NCBI GenBank assembly: GCA_028291545.1
Contig: JAQGHR010000035.1
Span: forward strand, 1-64,000
Length of the DNA: 64,000 nucleotides
DNA from: Planctomycetota bacterium
GTDB lineage: Bacteria; Planctomycetota; Planctomycetia; Isosphaerales; Isosphaeraceae
Direction of reading: 5' to 3'
Below the pieces are notes generated by a model. The model saw only the letters and a program-made list of their open reading frames with translations, did not search any database and was not told the origin of the DNA. Positions 32,914 to 42,800 of the stretch are shown one piece after another. Positions within the stretch are counted from its first letter, which is position 1; each line of letters begins with the position of its first letter. The position numbers and the translations under genes are program-made.

Positions 32914-34770
32914 TCACATCCGTTCCACGACCTCAATCCCCAGCAAATTCAACCCGAATCGCAGCGTCCGGGCCGTCAGGTCGCAAAGGGCGAGACGGCT
33001 ATCGCGGCGCTCTGGGGATTCGGCCTTTAGGACAGGGCAGCCGTCGTAGAAGGAGCTGTACTTATTCGCGAGATCGAACAGGTAATCGGTCAGGATGTTG
33101 GGCTTCAGCTCGCTCGCGGCGAGTTCCAGTGTCTCGGGAAAGCGAAGGACCTGGACGCCGAGGGCGCGTTCCAGAGGGTTCGAGAGGAGGATGGCCGGGC
33201 GGGCCGCGCGGATGGCCTCGGGCGTGGTCTCGCCCTTGCGGAAGATGCTGCGGATGCGGGCGTAGGCATACTGGAGGTAGGCGCCGGTGTTGCCGTTCAT
33301 CGCCATCATCTTCTTCCAGTCGAAGACATAGTCGCTCAGGCGATTTTGCGACAGGTCGGCATATTTGATCGCGCCGAGGCCGACGATCTCGGCGACGCGG
33401 GCTTGCTCGGCGGCGTCGAGTTCGGGGCTATTCTCGGTCACGACCTTGAGGGCCTCGGAAACGGCCTCGTCGAGCAGGGATTCCAGGCCGATCACGTCGC
33501 CGTCGCGGGTCTTGTAGGGGCGGCGATCCTGGCCAAGAATTGTTCCGAAGGCGACGTGTTCGAGGTCGATCTTGTCGTAACCCCAGCGCCGGGCGACGTC
33601 GAACAGGGCCTTGAAGTGGTCGCCCTGGCGGTGATCGACGACGTAGAGGACCAGGTCGGGGTTCCAGCGATCGACGCGGTACTTGATGGTGGCCAGGTCG
33701 GTCGTGGCGTAGTTGTACGCGCCGTCGCTCTTGCGGACGAGGAACGGGGCCTTCGACCCCTCGATGAAGACGACCGTGGCCCCTTCGCTCGGCACGGCCA
33801 GTCCCTTGTTTTCAAGGTCTTTCACGACGTCGGCGAGCATGGAATCGTAGAAGCTCTCGCCGAGCTGGACGTCGAATTTCACGCCCAGGCGATCGTAAAC
33901 GGTCTGGAGGGCGGCGAGGCAGTTCGGCATGAATCGCTCCCAGAGGGCGCGATTCTCGAGGTCTCCCGCGTGGAGCCTGGCCGTCTCCTGACGGGCCTCC
34001 TCGGCGACCTCGCGGCCTTTGCCGACGACACGATGGACGTCGGCCAGCGACAGGCCGGTGCCGTCGTAGGTGTTGTTGAAGAGGGCCTCGGCGTCGGCCT
34101 TTTTGTCTTGCGTCTCCAGCGCGAGGACCTTGCCGTGCTTCTCGATCAGGGACCCGGCCGCGCGGATGTGCGCCTGGACGGAGCGGTAGAGCCGCGCCAG
34201 TTCCGCGACGGGGTTGGCCTCATACGCGGCCTCGTCCCGCTCATGCTTCCAGCCCCAGAGGATCATGCCGAACTGCGAGCCCCAGTCGCCCAGGTGGTTG
34301 TCGCGGATGACCGTGTGGCCCAGCGCCGAGAAGATCCGCGCCAGGCTCTCGCCGATCACCGTCGAACGCACGTGCCCGACGTGCATCGGCTTCGCGACGT
34401 TGGGCGAGGACAGGTCGATGACAACCGTCTTGGGATGCACCGGAGGGGTCAGTCCGAGGCGATCGTCGTTGAGCAGAGTCGATAGCGATTCCGAGACGAA
34501 TTCGTCGTGCAGCTTCACGTTGAGGAAGCCCGGACCGGCGACCTCGGGTCGATCGGCCAGGGGAGCGAGGTCGACGAGTTCCGCGACCTTCGCGGCGAGT
34601 TCGCGCGGATTGATCTTCGCGGCCTTGGCGGCGGCCATGCAGCCGTTGGCCTGATAGTCGCCGAACTTCGGGTCGGTGCTCGCCCGCACGGCCGAGGCGA
34701 ACGCGACGGGGTCGGCGCCCTCGGGCGTGGCGGCGGCGAAGGCGGAGCGGAGACGGGCGAGGACGTTCAT
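32914..34770 (-). CDS. argS: Arginyl-tRNA synthetase
   Basis: The product is 618 residues, a normal length. It has an N-terminal additional domain (about 1-115), then the class I core: VIDLSSPNVAKPMHVGHVRSTVIG with the HVGH form of the HIGH motif, RDNHLGDWGSQFGMI, YATTDLATIKYRVDRW, and the DALR anticodon-binding domain from about 500, with NGNTGAYLQYAYARIRSIFRK. It charges tRNA-Arg. It is separated from rsfS by repeat DNA. Confidence 0.98.
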   Translation of the reverse strand: MNVLARLRSAFAAATPEGADPVAFASAVRASTDPKFGDYQANGCMAAAKAAKINPRELAAKVAELVDLAPLADRPEVAGPGFLNVKLHDEFVSESLSTLLNDDRLGLTPPVHPKTVVIDLSSPNVAKPMHVGHVRSTVIGESLARIFSALGHTVIRDNHLGDWGSQFGMILWGWKHERDEAAYEANPVAELARLYRSVQAHIRAAGSLIEKHGKVLALETQDKKADAEALFNNTYDGTGLSLADVHRVVGKGREVAEEARQETARLHAGDLENRALWERFMPNCLAALQTVYDRLGVKFDVQLGESFYDSMLADVVKDLENKGLAVPSEGATVVFIEGSKAPFLVRKSDGAYNYATTDLATIKYRVDRWNPDLVLYVVDHRQGDHFKALFDVARRWGYDKIDLEHVAFGTILGQDRRPYKTRDGDVIGLESLLDEAVSEALKVVTENSPELDAAEQARVAEIVGLGAIKYADLSQNRLSDYVFDWKKMMAMNGNTGAYLQYAYARIRSIFRKGETTPEAIRAARPAILLSNPLERALGVQVLRFPETLELAASELKPNILTDYLFDLANKYSSFYDGCPVLKAESPERRDSRLALCDLTARTLRFGLNLLGIEVVERM

Positions 34771-34839
34771 GGAAAAGCTCGGGCGACGGAGGAGGGCGAG
34801 GCGGGCATCAGGGCCGTTGCGTCGTGGCAGTCGGCCACA

Positions 34840-35102
34840 CTCGTTCCCACGGTCCGTGCATGTTGAGCCCCGAAGTGGGCATTGTATAGCCCCGAGCGTC
34901 AGCCCGGGGTCCGGGACCGGAGGAAACCTATGCAGCCCCGCAGCGGAGACACTCCGGGAGGCAGGAGGCGTCAGTTCTACGAGTGTCGCCCCTACGGGGC
35001 TGGCGCTTCCCGCCAGCGCACCGATCCCCGGGCTAACGCGCGGGGCTACACAATGCCGCCCCTTCGGGGCTCAGCACGTACCACGCTCGGCGTGGGAACG
35101 AG
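34840..35102. repeat. Composite non-coding repeat block bounded by CTCGTTCCCAC inverted repeats
   Basis: CTCGTTCCCAC at 34840-34850 pairs with GTGGGAACGAG at 35092-35102. Between them are many short palindromes built from GGGGCT/AGCCCC (TAGCCCCGAGCG, CCCCGGGCTAACGCGCGGGGCT, CCCCTACGGGGCTGGCG, CCCCTTCGGGGCT). There is no coding content. It fills the 343-base gap between the argS start and the rsfS stop. Confidence 0.65.
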
Positions 35103-35113
35103 GGGAGAGGGCG

Positions 35114-35644
35114 TCACGATCCCCCCTTCATCCGCGCCGGATCTTGCCACTCGATCTTCGGCGCATCGCCCCAGATATCTTCGAGGCCGTAATAGGTGCG
35201 GGCCTCGTCGGAGAAGAGGTGGACGATGAAGTCGCCGTAGTCGATCAGCGTCCATCGGCCTTCCTCGGCGCCTTCGATGCCCAGCTTGTGCTCGCCGAGC
35301 TTCTTCATCTCGGCGTCGATCTCGAAGGCGAGGGACGAGGCCTGGCGGCGGGAGGAGGCGGAGGCGATCACGAAGAAATCAATCAAGGGCGTGGCGCCGC
35401 GGAGGTCCAGGACGAGGATGTCCTTCGCCCGGTTGTCCTCGGCGATGCGGGCGCAGATCCTGGCGTGATCGAGCGCGACCTCCATCCGGCCGGGGAAGGT
35501 GCGGGCGACGGCGTTCGTCGGGACGGCATCCTGAACCTCGTGGCGGCCGTCGAGCCTCTTTGGCAGGCCGTTGGGGTTCGGCTCGGCGCTCTCGGGGACC
35601 GATGCGGAGGGGTCGGTCACTGGTTCGTGGGAGGTTTCGGTCAT
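35114..35644 (-). CDS. rsfS: Ribosomal silencing factor RsfS
   Basis: The product is 176 residues from the ATG at 35644. The C-terminal 115 residues are the RsfS/DUF143 domain: ARIAEDNRAKDILVLDLRG, DFFVIASASSRRQASSLAFEI, and WTLIDYGDFIVHLFSDEARTYYGLEDIWGD. The N-terminal 60 residues are an Asp/Glu/Pro-rich extension absent from most homologues. RsfS binds L14 of the 50S subunit and blocks subunit joining under starvation. Confidence 0.95.
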   Translation of the reverse strand: MTETSHEPVTDPSASVPESAEPNPNGLPKRLDGRHEVQDAVPTNAVARTFPGRMEVALDHARICARIAEDNRAKDILVLDLRGATPLIDFFVIASASSRRQASSLAFEIDAEMKKLGEHKLGIEGAEEGRWTLIDYGDFIVHLFSDEARTYYGLEDIWGDAPKIEWQDPARMKGGS

Positions 35645-35813
35645 CGAAAGTGGATCCGGGCTGGCGGCGGCGTGTCTCGGCCTGGGGCCGACACATCCGC
35701 TCGGCTGCGGGTTCGTCAAGAGGAGCGAGTCAACCTCTAGTGTACCCGGATGCACATCCGATGCCTATCGCGGATTGGGTGATCGGGACCCGCCGCCGTC
35801 GCGATAGTCAGTC

Positions 35814-36155
35814 GTGAGCGACGAACCCAACCGCCACCCGGCCCATCCCCTGGACCGGCACCGGGCCGAGGTCCCGCACCGCATGCGAACCCGCCTCCGC
35901 ACCTTCTTCGACCGCCGCGACGACCGCCGGGCCCGCGCGCTTCGCGATCAGCTCGGCCTGTGCGGCGTCCTCGTGAGCTGGCACCGGATCGACGCCGCCC
36001 ACCCCGACGGCACGGGCCGAGGCTGGCTGGCCCGCGTCTCGTGCCGGGTCTGGCCCGAGACCATCGAACGCCCCGGCCCGAACCGCTGCCGGGCCATCCG
36101 ACACGCCGCCGAGGTGTTGGAGCGGCTCGCCCGCGAGACGGACTCGGTGGGGTGA
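35814..36155 (+). CDS. Hypothetical protein, Arg-rich
   Basis: The product is 113 residues from a GTG at 35814. No family recognised. It is rich in Arg, His and Ala, with a central segment GVLVSWHRIDAAHPDGTGRG and a C-terminal helix. Its codons are almost all G or C in the third position, the pattern of the neighbouring real genes, whereas the long frame on the other strand is not, so I favour this strand. It is divergent from rsfS. Confidence 0.6.
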   Translation: MSDEPNRHPAHPLDRHRAEVPHRMRTRLRTFFDRRDDRRARALRDQLGLCGVLVSWHRIDAAHPDGTGRGWLARVSCRVWPETIERPGPNRCRAIRHAAEVLERLARETDSVG

Positions 36156-36249
36156 GAGGCTTTGGGGACAATCTCGAATCCTGCTTCCAGGACAGCCTTT
36201 GCGTTCGGTCCCGCTTCCATTCCTCTTCACAATGGACAGGTCTCCCTTC

Positions 36250-37329
36250 ATGAGTTTGAATCCTCTGCGAGACGGTCTCGGCAAATTCGCGCTGGCCGCG
36301 TCTCATCAGGAATCGGCGTTTCAGGCCGAGGCGGACGCCGGCCTCGCGGGCTTTCAGGCGGTGCGGCAGGACCTGGAGCGACGGGTCCGTCGCGGGGAGC
36401 TGACCGTCAAGGTCGCGCGAGAACGCGCCGCGGAAGCCGCGGAGAGATTGCGCGAATTGCTCCTGCCACGCGCCGAAGGATTCAGCCCCGTGCCGCGCGC
36501 CTTCCTCGACCGCCTGGTTCAGGCCACCGAATCACGCAAGGCGGCGAAGGAGAGGGGCAGCCTGGAATCGCTCCAGCGCGAGACCAATCGATTGCTCCGG
36601 CAAACCCTGATCGAGCAGCAGCTTGGCAGCCGTTCCATCGAGTTCGAGGGCCAGGCGTTCGTGCGGCCGATGTCGGGGGGTCATCCCGCGCCGACACTTG
36701 ACAGCCTGCTTCGGTTCCATGAAACCGCGGCACAGGCTGGTGACGAGACGGCGATGGAGTGGTCGCGACGACAGCTCGAAGGGATGCGCAGTCGCATCTT
36801 CACGCCGGAGGACACTGCGCGGATCGACACCGCCTGCGATCGTCCCGACCGGCTCAACACGCGGATCGTCGGCCGTTACGTCGAGGCCCTCCGGGGCGGT
36901 CCGGCCGAGTCGCTCGAAGCGTTCGTCGCCGAAGCGATTGCGGGTCACGACGCCAACGCCTGCGCCGCCGCGTTCCTGCTGGCTCGCGAGGCGCCCGAGG
37001 GCGGCTCGGCCCGCTGGGTCCGCGCCGTGCTCGACGGGCTGGGCGAGTTCCCCGAAGCCGCCCTGAACGTCCTCCGCGCCTGGGAGGCCGACGCCCGCGC
37101 CGACGACGCCGAGGCGGCCCGGGGCCGGGCCGAGTACGCCGTGGCCCTGGCTGAGGCCGACGCCCGATTCCCCGGGCTGGAGGCCCCGTCGATCGCCGAG
37201 GTCGAGCGCCTGGAGCGCCTTCAGGCCAGGCCCATCGCCGCTCCCGACGAGCCAATCGGGCTCACGCTCGAGCGTCGTGGCCTGACCGAGGAGGAACGCC
37301 GGGACAGGGAGGTCGCGCTCATCGCATGA
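36250..37329 (+). CDS. Hypothetical helical protein
   Basis: The product is 359 residues from the ATG at 36250; an ATG at 36232 would add six residues. It appears largely alpha-helical and charged: an N-terminal coiled-coil-like part (about 15-130, VRQDLERRVRRGELTVKVARERAAEAAERL) and an Ala/Glu/Arg-rich C-terminal half, with a mid-section containing GGHPAPTLDSLLRFH. No signal peptide or membrane segment. I recognise no family. It follows the 35814 gene by about 95 bases on the same strand and may be co-transcribed. Confidence 0.7.
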   Translation: MSLNPLRDGLGKFALAASHQESAFQAEADAGLAGFQAVRQDLERRVRRGELTVKVARERAAEAAERLRELLLPRAEGFSPVPRAFLDRLVQATESRKAAKERGSLESLQRETNRLLRQTLIEQQLGSRSIEFEGQAFVRPMSGGHPAPTLDSLLRFHETAAQAGDETAMEWSRRQLEGMRSRIFTPEDTARIDTACDRPDRLNTRIVGRYVEALRGGPAESLEAFVAEAIAGHDANACAAAFLLAREAPEGGSARWVRAVLDGLGEFPEAALNVLRAWEADARADDAEAARGRAEYAVALAEADARFPGLEAPSIAEVERLERLQARPIAAPDEPIGLTLERRGLTEEERRDREVALIA

Positions 37330-37802
37330 GGATGGTCTCGATCGCGACGACCGTGCGGAATTCCCGGGGGACGAGGCTCATTCCGTGGCCCGTCCCCGAA
37401 AATTCCTCAGACGGCATAACCCTCATGCTCAGGGAGGCAATCCGCCGTCGTCGCGCTCGCGGCGACGTGGCAACTCCTAAATAATTCTCTCTCGGCAATT
37501 TTTTATTGCAAATTTCGTGCGATCTTGCGAAGTCTCTTATGTCGAAGATCGGAGAGATCCTTCTGGCCGGGATGTGAGCTGGCCCCGATTGTCCCCCTCG
37601 GCGTCGGATACAGGAGGCCGACCTCCGATCCTCGAATCTCGGGGATCGGAAGCACCGAACCCCTTCCCGAACCCTCGGGTCACACTCTGGACGACTGCGC
37701 ATAATGATTTCGGAACCCGGTACGCGGCAATCGGCCCGCGATTCGCAAGACAAAATGTCCTCGATTCACGATTCTTCCTTCACCCGGCGAAAAGGTCTCG
37801 CA
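37330..37802. other. Intergenic region, no recognised gene
   Basis: 473 bases. It has an AT-rich patch around 37480-37520 (CAATTTTTTATTGCAAATTTCG), which stands out in this GC-rich DNA and may hold a terminator or the promoter of the next gene. Nothing else recognised. Confidence 0.4.
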
Positions 37803-38069
37803 ATGTCCGACGTCTCCCAGAGCTGGCACACCGTGCTCGAGGCGATGGAGTCCGGCCCGTCCGTGTGGACGACCCCGGCGGAACTGGCCACCCGACTGGG
37901 CGGCGATTTGGATGAGACGACCGATCTGCTCGCGGCCCTGGATGCCGCCGGCCTCATCCTGGTGCGCGAGCCGGACCGCTTTGACGGCCCGGTCGTCGCC
38001 CTCGCCCCTCGTGGAGCCGAGCGCCTGATCGGCCCTCGCGAGCGCCGCGCCGTGGCCGTCGGCGTCTGA
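37803..38069 (+). CDS. Small winged-helix-like protein
   Basis: The product is 88 residues from the ATG at 37803. The central part (WTTPAELATRLGGDLDETTDLLAALDAAGLILV) has the spacing of a winged helix-turn-helix: a helix, a turn, a recognition helix, then a hydrophobic strand of a wing. No family name can be given. It may be a DNA-binding regulator or simply a helical protein of that shape. Confidence 0.55.
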   Translation: MSDVSQSWHTVLEAMESGPSVWTTPAELATRLGGDLDETTDLLAALDAAGLILVREPDRFDGPVVALAPRGAERLIGPRERRAVAVGV

Positions 38070-38143
38070 GTCTCTAGCGCCGTAGGGCGGGCCTGGGCCC
38101 GCCCTCCAGGAGAAGCGACAGTCTCTTGGACACGATGTCGCCG

Positions 38144-38908
38144 TCACCGACCCGACAGGCGCTCCCGAACCTCGGCCACCGCCGAGGGGTCGGTCGCGTC
38201 GTAGCGGTCCTCGGGCGGTCGTAGCACGCCGCCGAAGGCGATCCTGGGACGGGTCGCCGTCGAGCGGTCGGGCCTCGTCCCTTTCAAAGAGGCGTGGACC
38301 TGATCGCAACCGGTCCGAGAGAGCACGTCGGCGAGAGTGAATCGATTGATCCCGCCCGCCGGCAGGATCTCGATCCGGCCGGCGGCCCCGGCGATCAGGG
38401 CAGCGATCCGCTCCGCGCCGTTATAGGCGTTCTCCTCCTGGCCGCTGGTCATCACCCGGCGCATGCCCAGGCCAATCAGAGTTTCCAACGCGAGGAAGGG
38501 GTCCGGCACCACGTCGAAGGCGCGGTGGAAGACGGCCTGATGATGCGGTCCGACCTGTGAAACAATCTGTCGGCAGCGAGGCTCATCGATCTCGCCCCGA
38601 TCGTTCAGGATGCCGAACGCGATCCCCTCGGCGCCATGAGCGAGCAGGAAGTCCACGTCCCGCCGCATGGTCGAGAATTCGCTCTCTGAATACGCGAACC
38701 CGCCCCCTCGCGGCCGGACCATGGCCACGATCGGGAGGGTCGTTCGAGCCCGCGCCTCGACCATTGCTCCCAGCGACGGCGTGAGCCCGCCGAGCCACAG
38801 CGCCGCGTTCAATTCAACCCGATCGGCCCCGCCCTGTTGCGCGGCGACGGCATCGTCGGCTGACGCGATGGCGACTTCCAGCAAGATGCGGCGGCCATCG
38901 GCGATCAT
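38144..38908 (-). CDS. cutC: Copper homeostasis protein CutC family
   Basis: The product is 254 residues. The family signature is clear: LLEVAIASADDAVAAQQGGADRVELNAAL at the N-terminus, TTLPIVAMVRPRGGGFAYSESEF, HHQAVFHRAFDVVPDP, RRVMTSGQEENAYNG, and EILPAGGINRFTLADVL. CutC adopts a TIM barrel. The copper role of the family is debated. It stands alone between the winged-helix-like gene and the PEP-CTERM gene. Confidence 0.95.
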   Translation of the reverse strand: MIADGRRILLEVAIASADDAVAAQQGGADRVELNAALWLGGLTPSLGAMVEARARTTLPIVAMVRPRGGGFAYSESEFSTMRRDVDFLLAHGAEGIAFGILNDRGEIDEPRCRQIVSQVGPHHQAVFHRAFDVVPDPFLALETLIGLGMRRVMTSGQEENAYNGAERIAALIAGAAGRIEILPAGGINRFTLADVLSRTGCDQVHASLKGTRPDRSTATRPRIAFGGVLRPPEDRYDATDPSAVAEVRERLSGR

Positions 38909-38950
38909 CTTCGGCTCGATCCCCGTCCGGCGGACCCGTTCGGTCGCAAA

Positions 38951-39670
38951 TCAAGCCGCCATCGGGCGACGATACCGCCGCCAAACGAGGAGGGGAACGC
39001 CTCCGCCCAGGACCAGAAGAAGCGTCGCAGGCTCGGGGACCGCAGTGATCGTCACGGTGCCTGGCGTGCTGGTAAATGGCACGGCGGAGAGTTCGTCCTG
39101 GGAAGCGTTCACCACATCAAAATAGCTACTAGCATTTCCCAGACTCGACCCGTTCCCCGAGCTAGCCACGAGGCTGATGGTGAACGTGTCATTCAACGCG
39201 GGCGGAAGGCTGGTGATGGCGGTAACCTGAAGCCGCGCCAGTAACTTCGGGCTGTTGACTGAAGAAAGGTTCACGGAGTTGAAAGAGAAGGTCGAATCCG
39301 CTCCGATGAACGTGTCGTTCGGCACGTCCGTCTGCGAGGCGGTCCCGACCGGGCTGGAGGTAAGACCGGCCGTGCTGTCGAGATGAAAGAGGTATGAGGG
39401 GTCGTCCAGATAGGTTGTCGGGGGCATGGCGGTGAATTCAAGCCGAGTTGGCCCGGACGTGGTGATCAGGAAGTCGAATTGGAAGTTGTTGATTTTGTCG
39501 GGCGAGAGGACATCCGCGTTGCTGCTGATGAACACATCCACGAAGGCTGTCGATCCGACAGCAACGGGATTGTCATTATTGAACGAGATGATCAAACCGG
39601 CGCGGACGGGCGAGGCCACGAGAGCCAGCAATGCTGCGAGTATCAAGGCGATCGAACCAACTTGCCGCAT
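38951..39670 (-). CDS. PEP-CTERM sorting-domain protein
   Basis: The product is 239 residues. A signal peptide (about 1-24) precedes a beta-rich domain resembling a cohesin-like fold (NNDNPVAVGSTAFVDVFISSN, then KINNFQFDFLITTSG). The C-terminus is a canonical PEP-CTERM: VPEPATLLLVLGGGVPLLVWRRYRR, that is, the VPEP motif, a hydrophobic helix and a basic tail recognised by an exosortase. The exosortase is not in the window. It lies 172 bases downstream of the giant gene on the same strand. A cohesin-like fold beside a dockerin-bearing giant is suggestive but unproved. Confidence 0.9.
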   Translation of the reverse strand: MRQVGSIALILAALLALVASPVRAGLIISFNNDNPVAVGSTAFVDVFISSNADVLSPDKINNFQFDFLITTSGPTRLEFTAMPPTTYLDDPSYLFHLDSTAGLTSSPVGTASQTDVPNDTFIGADSTFSFNSVNLSSVNSPKLLARLQVTAITSLPPALNDTFTISLVASSGNGSSLGNASSYFDVVNASQDELSAVPFTSTPGTVTITAVPEPATLLLVLGGGVPLLVWRRYRRPMAA

Positions 39671-39792
39671 CGCAGGGTTCCCCTGATTATTTGAAGTGCT
39701 TTCTGAGGCTGGCGCCTGCTCCGCCGCACCGCGGTTCCATGCTCGCCCGCCCCATATCTCGCAAGAATAGCAAGAATCGCTCGCAAGGGTTA

Positions 39793-39824
39793 GGGCCGTG
39801 ATTGTTTACACCATTCCACGGCCC
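39793..39824. terminator. Hairpin after the giant gene
   Basis: GGGCCGTG (39793-39800) pairs exactly with CACGGCCC (39817-39824) around a 16-base loop, just downstream of the giant gene's stop codon on the minus strand. There is no T tract. Confidence 0.4.
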
Positions 39825-39842
39825 ACCCGTTCCCGTCAGAGT

Positions 39843-42800
39843 TTAGCCCAGGGTGAGGCCGGAGCCGAGCTTGCGGCCCTTGGAGCGGCTGGCGAGCGTC
39901 TTGTCGGTCCCGTTGACCGTTCCGTCGCCGTTGACGTCGGTGGCGAGGGTGCCTGTCTTGTTCAGGTCGGCCGTGATCAGCGCGAGATCGGCGTCATCCA
40001 CCGTATGGGCGGAATCGCCGTTGACGTCGCCGAGCAGGCGGTAGAAATGGTGAACGCCGGTCTTGCCGTTGCCCAGATCGACGTCGACCTCGTAATAGCC
40101 GTCGCTGGCGGTCGTGCTCGGGGTGTTGCCGACTCCGCCGGTTCCGAAGTCGAACTCGATCGCGTGGTCGATCGCGCTCAGCTTGTTCTGGAGGGGGATT
40201 TCCACCTTGCTCCCCGCCGTACCGTTGAGGTCGTACCGGTACAGGTGAATCTTGTGTCCGCTCGGGTTCGTGTTCGCCGCGTCACTGTTCACCGAGCTGA
40301 CGATCGCCTGGAGGGGGCCGTCCGTCTGGTTGAACCCGAGGTTCAGATACCGCACGAACGAGCGCCCGCCGGACCCATGCTGGACGCTGAAGGACGTATC
40401 GGTCAGGCTCATCGGGTCGAAGGTCCGCGAGAGGAACGTCGCGTCGGGGGAGGCGTGGGTCGGCTCGGGATTCTTGGCTCCGTCGATCCCCTTGCTGGAG
40501 AAGTAGTAGTCGCGGGTGACGCCATCGGTCGCGGCCTGGTACGTCATCTGGGCATGGTAGACCCCGGCACCGTCGGCCGTTCCCGCCGGGAGGTCGTTGC
40601 CGATCTGCTGAGTGAGCCCGTTGCCGATCTGGAGGAAGAATTCGAAGAAGCTGAGGCCGCTGCCGCCGGAGTCGGTCCCCGTGGCGTTGATCGTGAACGT
40701 GCCGTTGACGGTCACCGAACTGGGTGCGACGGACGCAGCAGCCGGCGTGGCCGAGGTCACCGGTGGCGTGAGGTCGGGCACATACGTGCTGGCCTCGATC
40801 GCCGGGGTCTTCGTTTCAAGGTTGCCGGCGTTATCGCGCGCCACACTGTAGAAGGCATAGCTATGGTTGCTCTGCGCGGTGAAGGTCGCCGACGGGGTGG
40901 CCGATGGCACCGTCTTCCAGCGCGAATACGCCGCACCGTTGTCGGAGACGTAGAGGTCGATCAGGCCCACGCCCGAGGTCGGCACGCCGGGCGCGGGGGC
41001 CGGATCGCTGGCGGCGATCGTCACGGCGAACGTCATGGACGATTGCCGCGCGACCAGGGATTGCACCTTGCTCGTCGGCCCCGTGTGGTCCACGATCCAC
41101 GTGACCGACAACGCACCCGTGCCCGCGTTGCCGGCCGGGTCCTTGACCGTGGTGGCATCGAGCGAGAGGGCGTATGCGCCCTCCGGCCCGTTCAGCCCGG
41201 CGAGGTTGCCGATCGTGTACTGCAAGGGCTGGTTGCCGACCGGGGTGATCGTCACGCCCTTGCTCACGAGCGACACGCCGTTGAGCGTGAGCGACGACGC
41301 GGTGAACGAGTTGGGATCGATCGGGCCGGTGAAGGTGACGACCACGCTGTTCTGCGCGGCCTTCGTGAAGTTCGGCACCGCCGGGGCCAGTTGCCCGACC
41401 TGGACCGGGCTGTAGACGTTCACGGTGAATTGCGAGGCCGGCGACTGGAGGATCGTGCTGTGGGCCGTCTCCACGTCCGTGATCGTCACCGTGACGTTGC
41501 GAAGGCCGGGCTGGGTGTAGACGTGGCTGAGTGCGAAGGTGCGAAGCACCTGGTCGATCGACGCCGAGAGGTTTTGCTCGCCCGAGCCGTCGCCGTAATC
41601 GACCGTGCCGGTCCAGGGACCGTCGCCCGCGGCGTCGGCGAACGAGCCGGTCCGCGACAGCGTGCCGCCGGGCAGCGCGACCTGCGCGTTGCCGCCGCCG
41701 TTGACCAGCGGCGGAGCATTCTTGACCTGCACGGGGAAGGTGGCCGTGCCCGACGGATAAGGGATGCCCGTCTTGTCGGTGACGCTGACCGTGACCGTGT
41801 AGTCCGCGTCCCCGCTCCGGTTGTTGGCATAGGTGTGGTGGATCGAGCCGAGGTCCCCGGCCGTGTTGTACTGCATCGTGTCTGTCGGGCCGTTGTCGCC
41901 CCAGTTCACCACCACGGTCCACGGTTTGTCGGTTATCAGTCCGTCCGTGAACGAGCCGATCGGAATCAGCGTGTCGACGCCCTCGAAGGTGACCAGCTTC
42001 GCCCCTCCGGGAGCCGACACGACCAGGGACGTCGCGGTCACCTGGAAGGTCGAGGCCGGCGACTGGAGCACCGTGCTCTCGGCGCCATCCTTATCCTTGA
42101 CCTTCACCGTGACGGCGAAGGTCCCGGGCGAGGTATAGATGTGATCGAGCGTGAAGGTTCTGAGAACCTGATCCACGGCCGAGGCGGCGAGGATGTGGTC
42201 GCCCGTGGCGTCGCCGTAGTTGACCGTGACGGTCCAGTCGCGGTCGCCCGGCGCGTCCAGGAACGAGCCGACCCGCGAGAGATGCTCGCCCGGGACGTGG
42301 ATCGTGACGTCGCCGCCCGCGTCGACCAGGGGCGTGAAGTTCTGGACCCCGACCTTGAACGTGGTCGTCCCGTTCGGGCCGGGCGAGGCGGCATTCGCCT
42401 GGGTGACCGAGACGGTGACGGTGTAATCCGGGCCGAGCGGGTTGTTGTCCGCGTACGTGTGTTTGCGGGGATCGAGCGGGCCGAGCGTGGTCACCTGGAA
42501 CGACTCGACAGGCTGGCCGTCGCCCCAATTCACCGTGACCGTCCACGGGCCGTTGAAGCTGCCCGGGTCGGAGATCGTGCCCAGCGGGATCGCGGTCTCG
42601 ACCCCTTCGGACGCGACCACCTTGGGCGTCTGGGGGGCCGTGATGCTGGCCGGCACGTCGTTGACGGTGATGACGGTGGAGGAGTTGGTGGACGACGTGC
42701 CGTCGGACACGGTGAAGGTGACCGTGTACTTGCCGGGCCGCGCGGCGGCGAAGTTGAACGCCTGCTGGGTGCCGTCGGGCACGGAGTCGCCGTTGTCGGC

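Noticed and set aside
35808..36284. Minus-strand frame overlapping the 113-residue hypothetical gene
   Set aside because: Its codon third positions are less GC-biased and it has no family match; the plus strand is the better candidate, although neither is certain.
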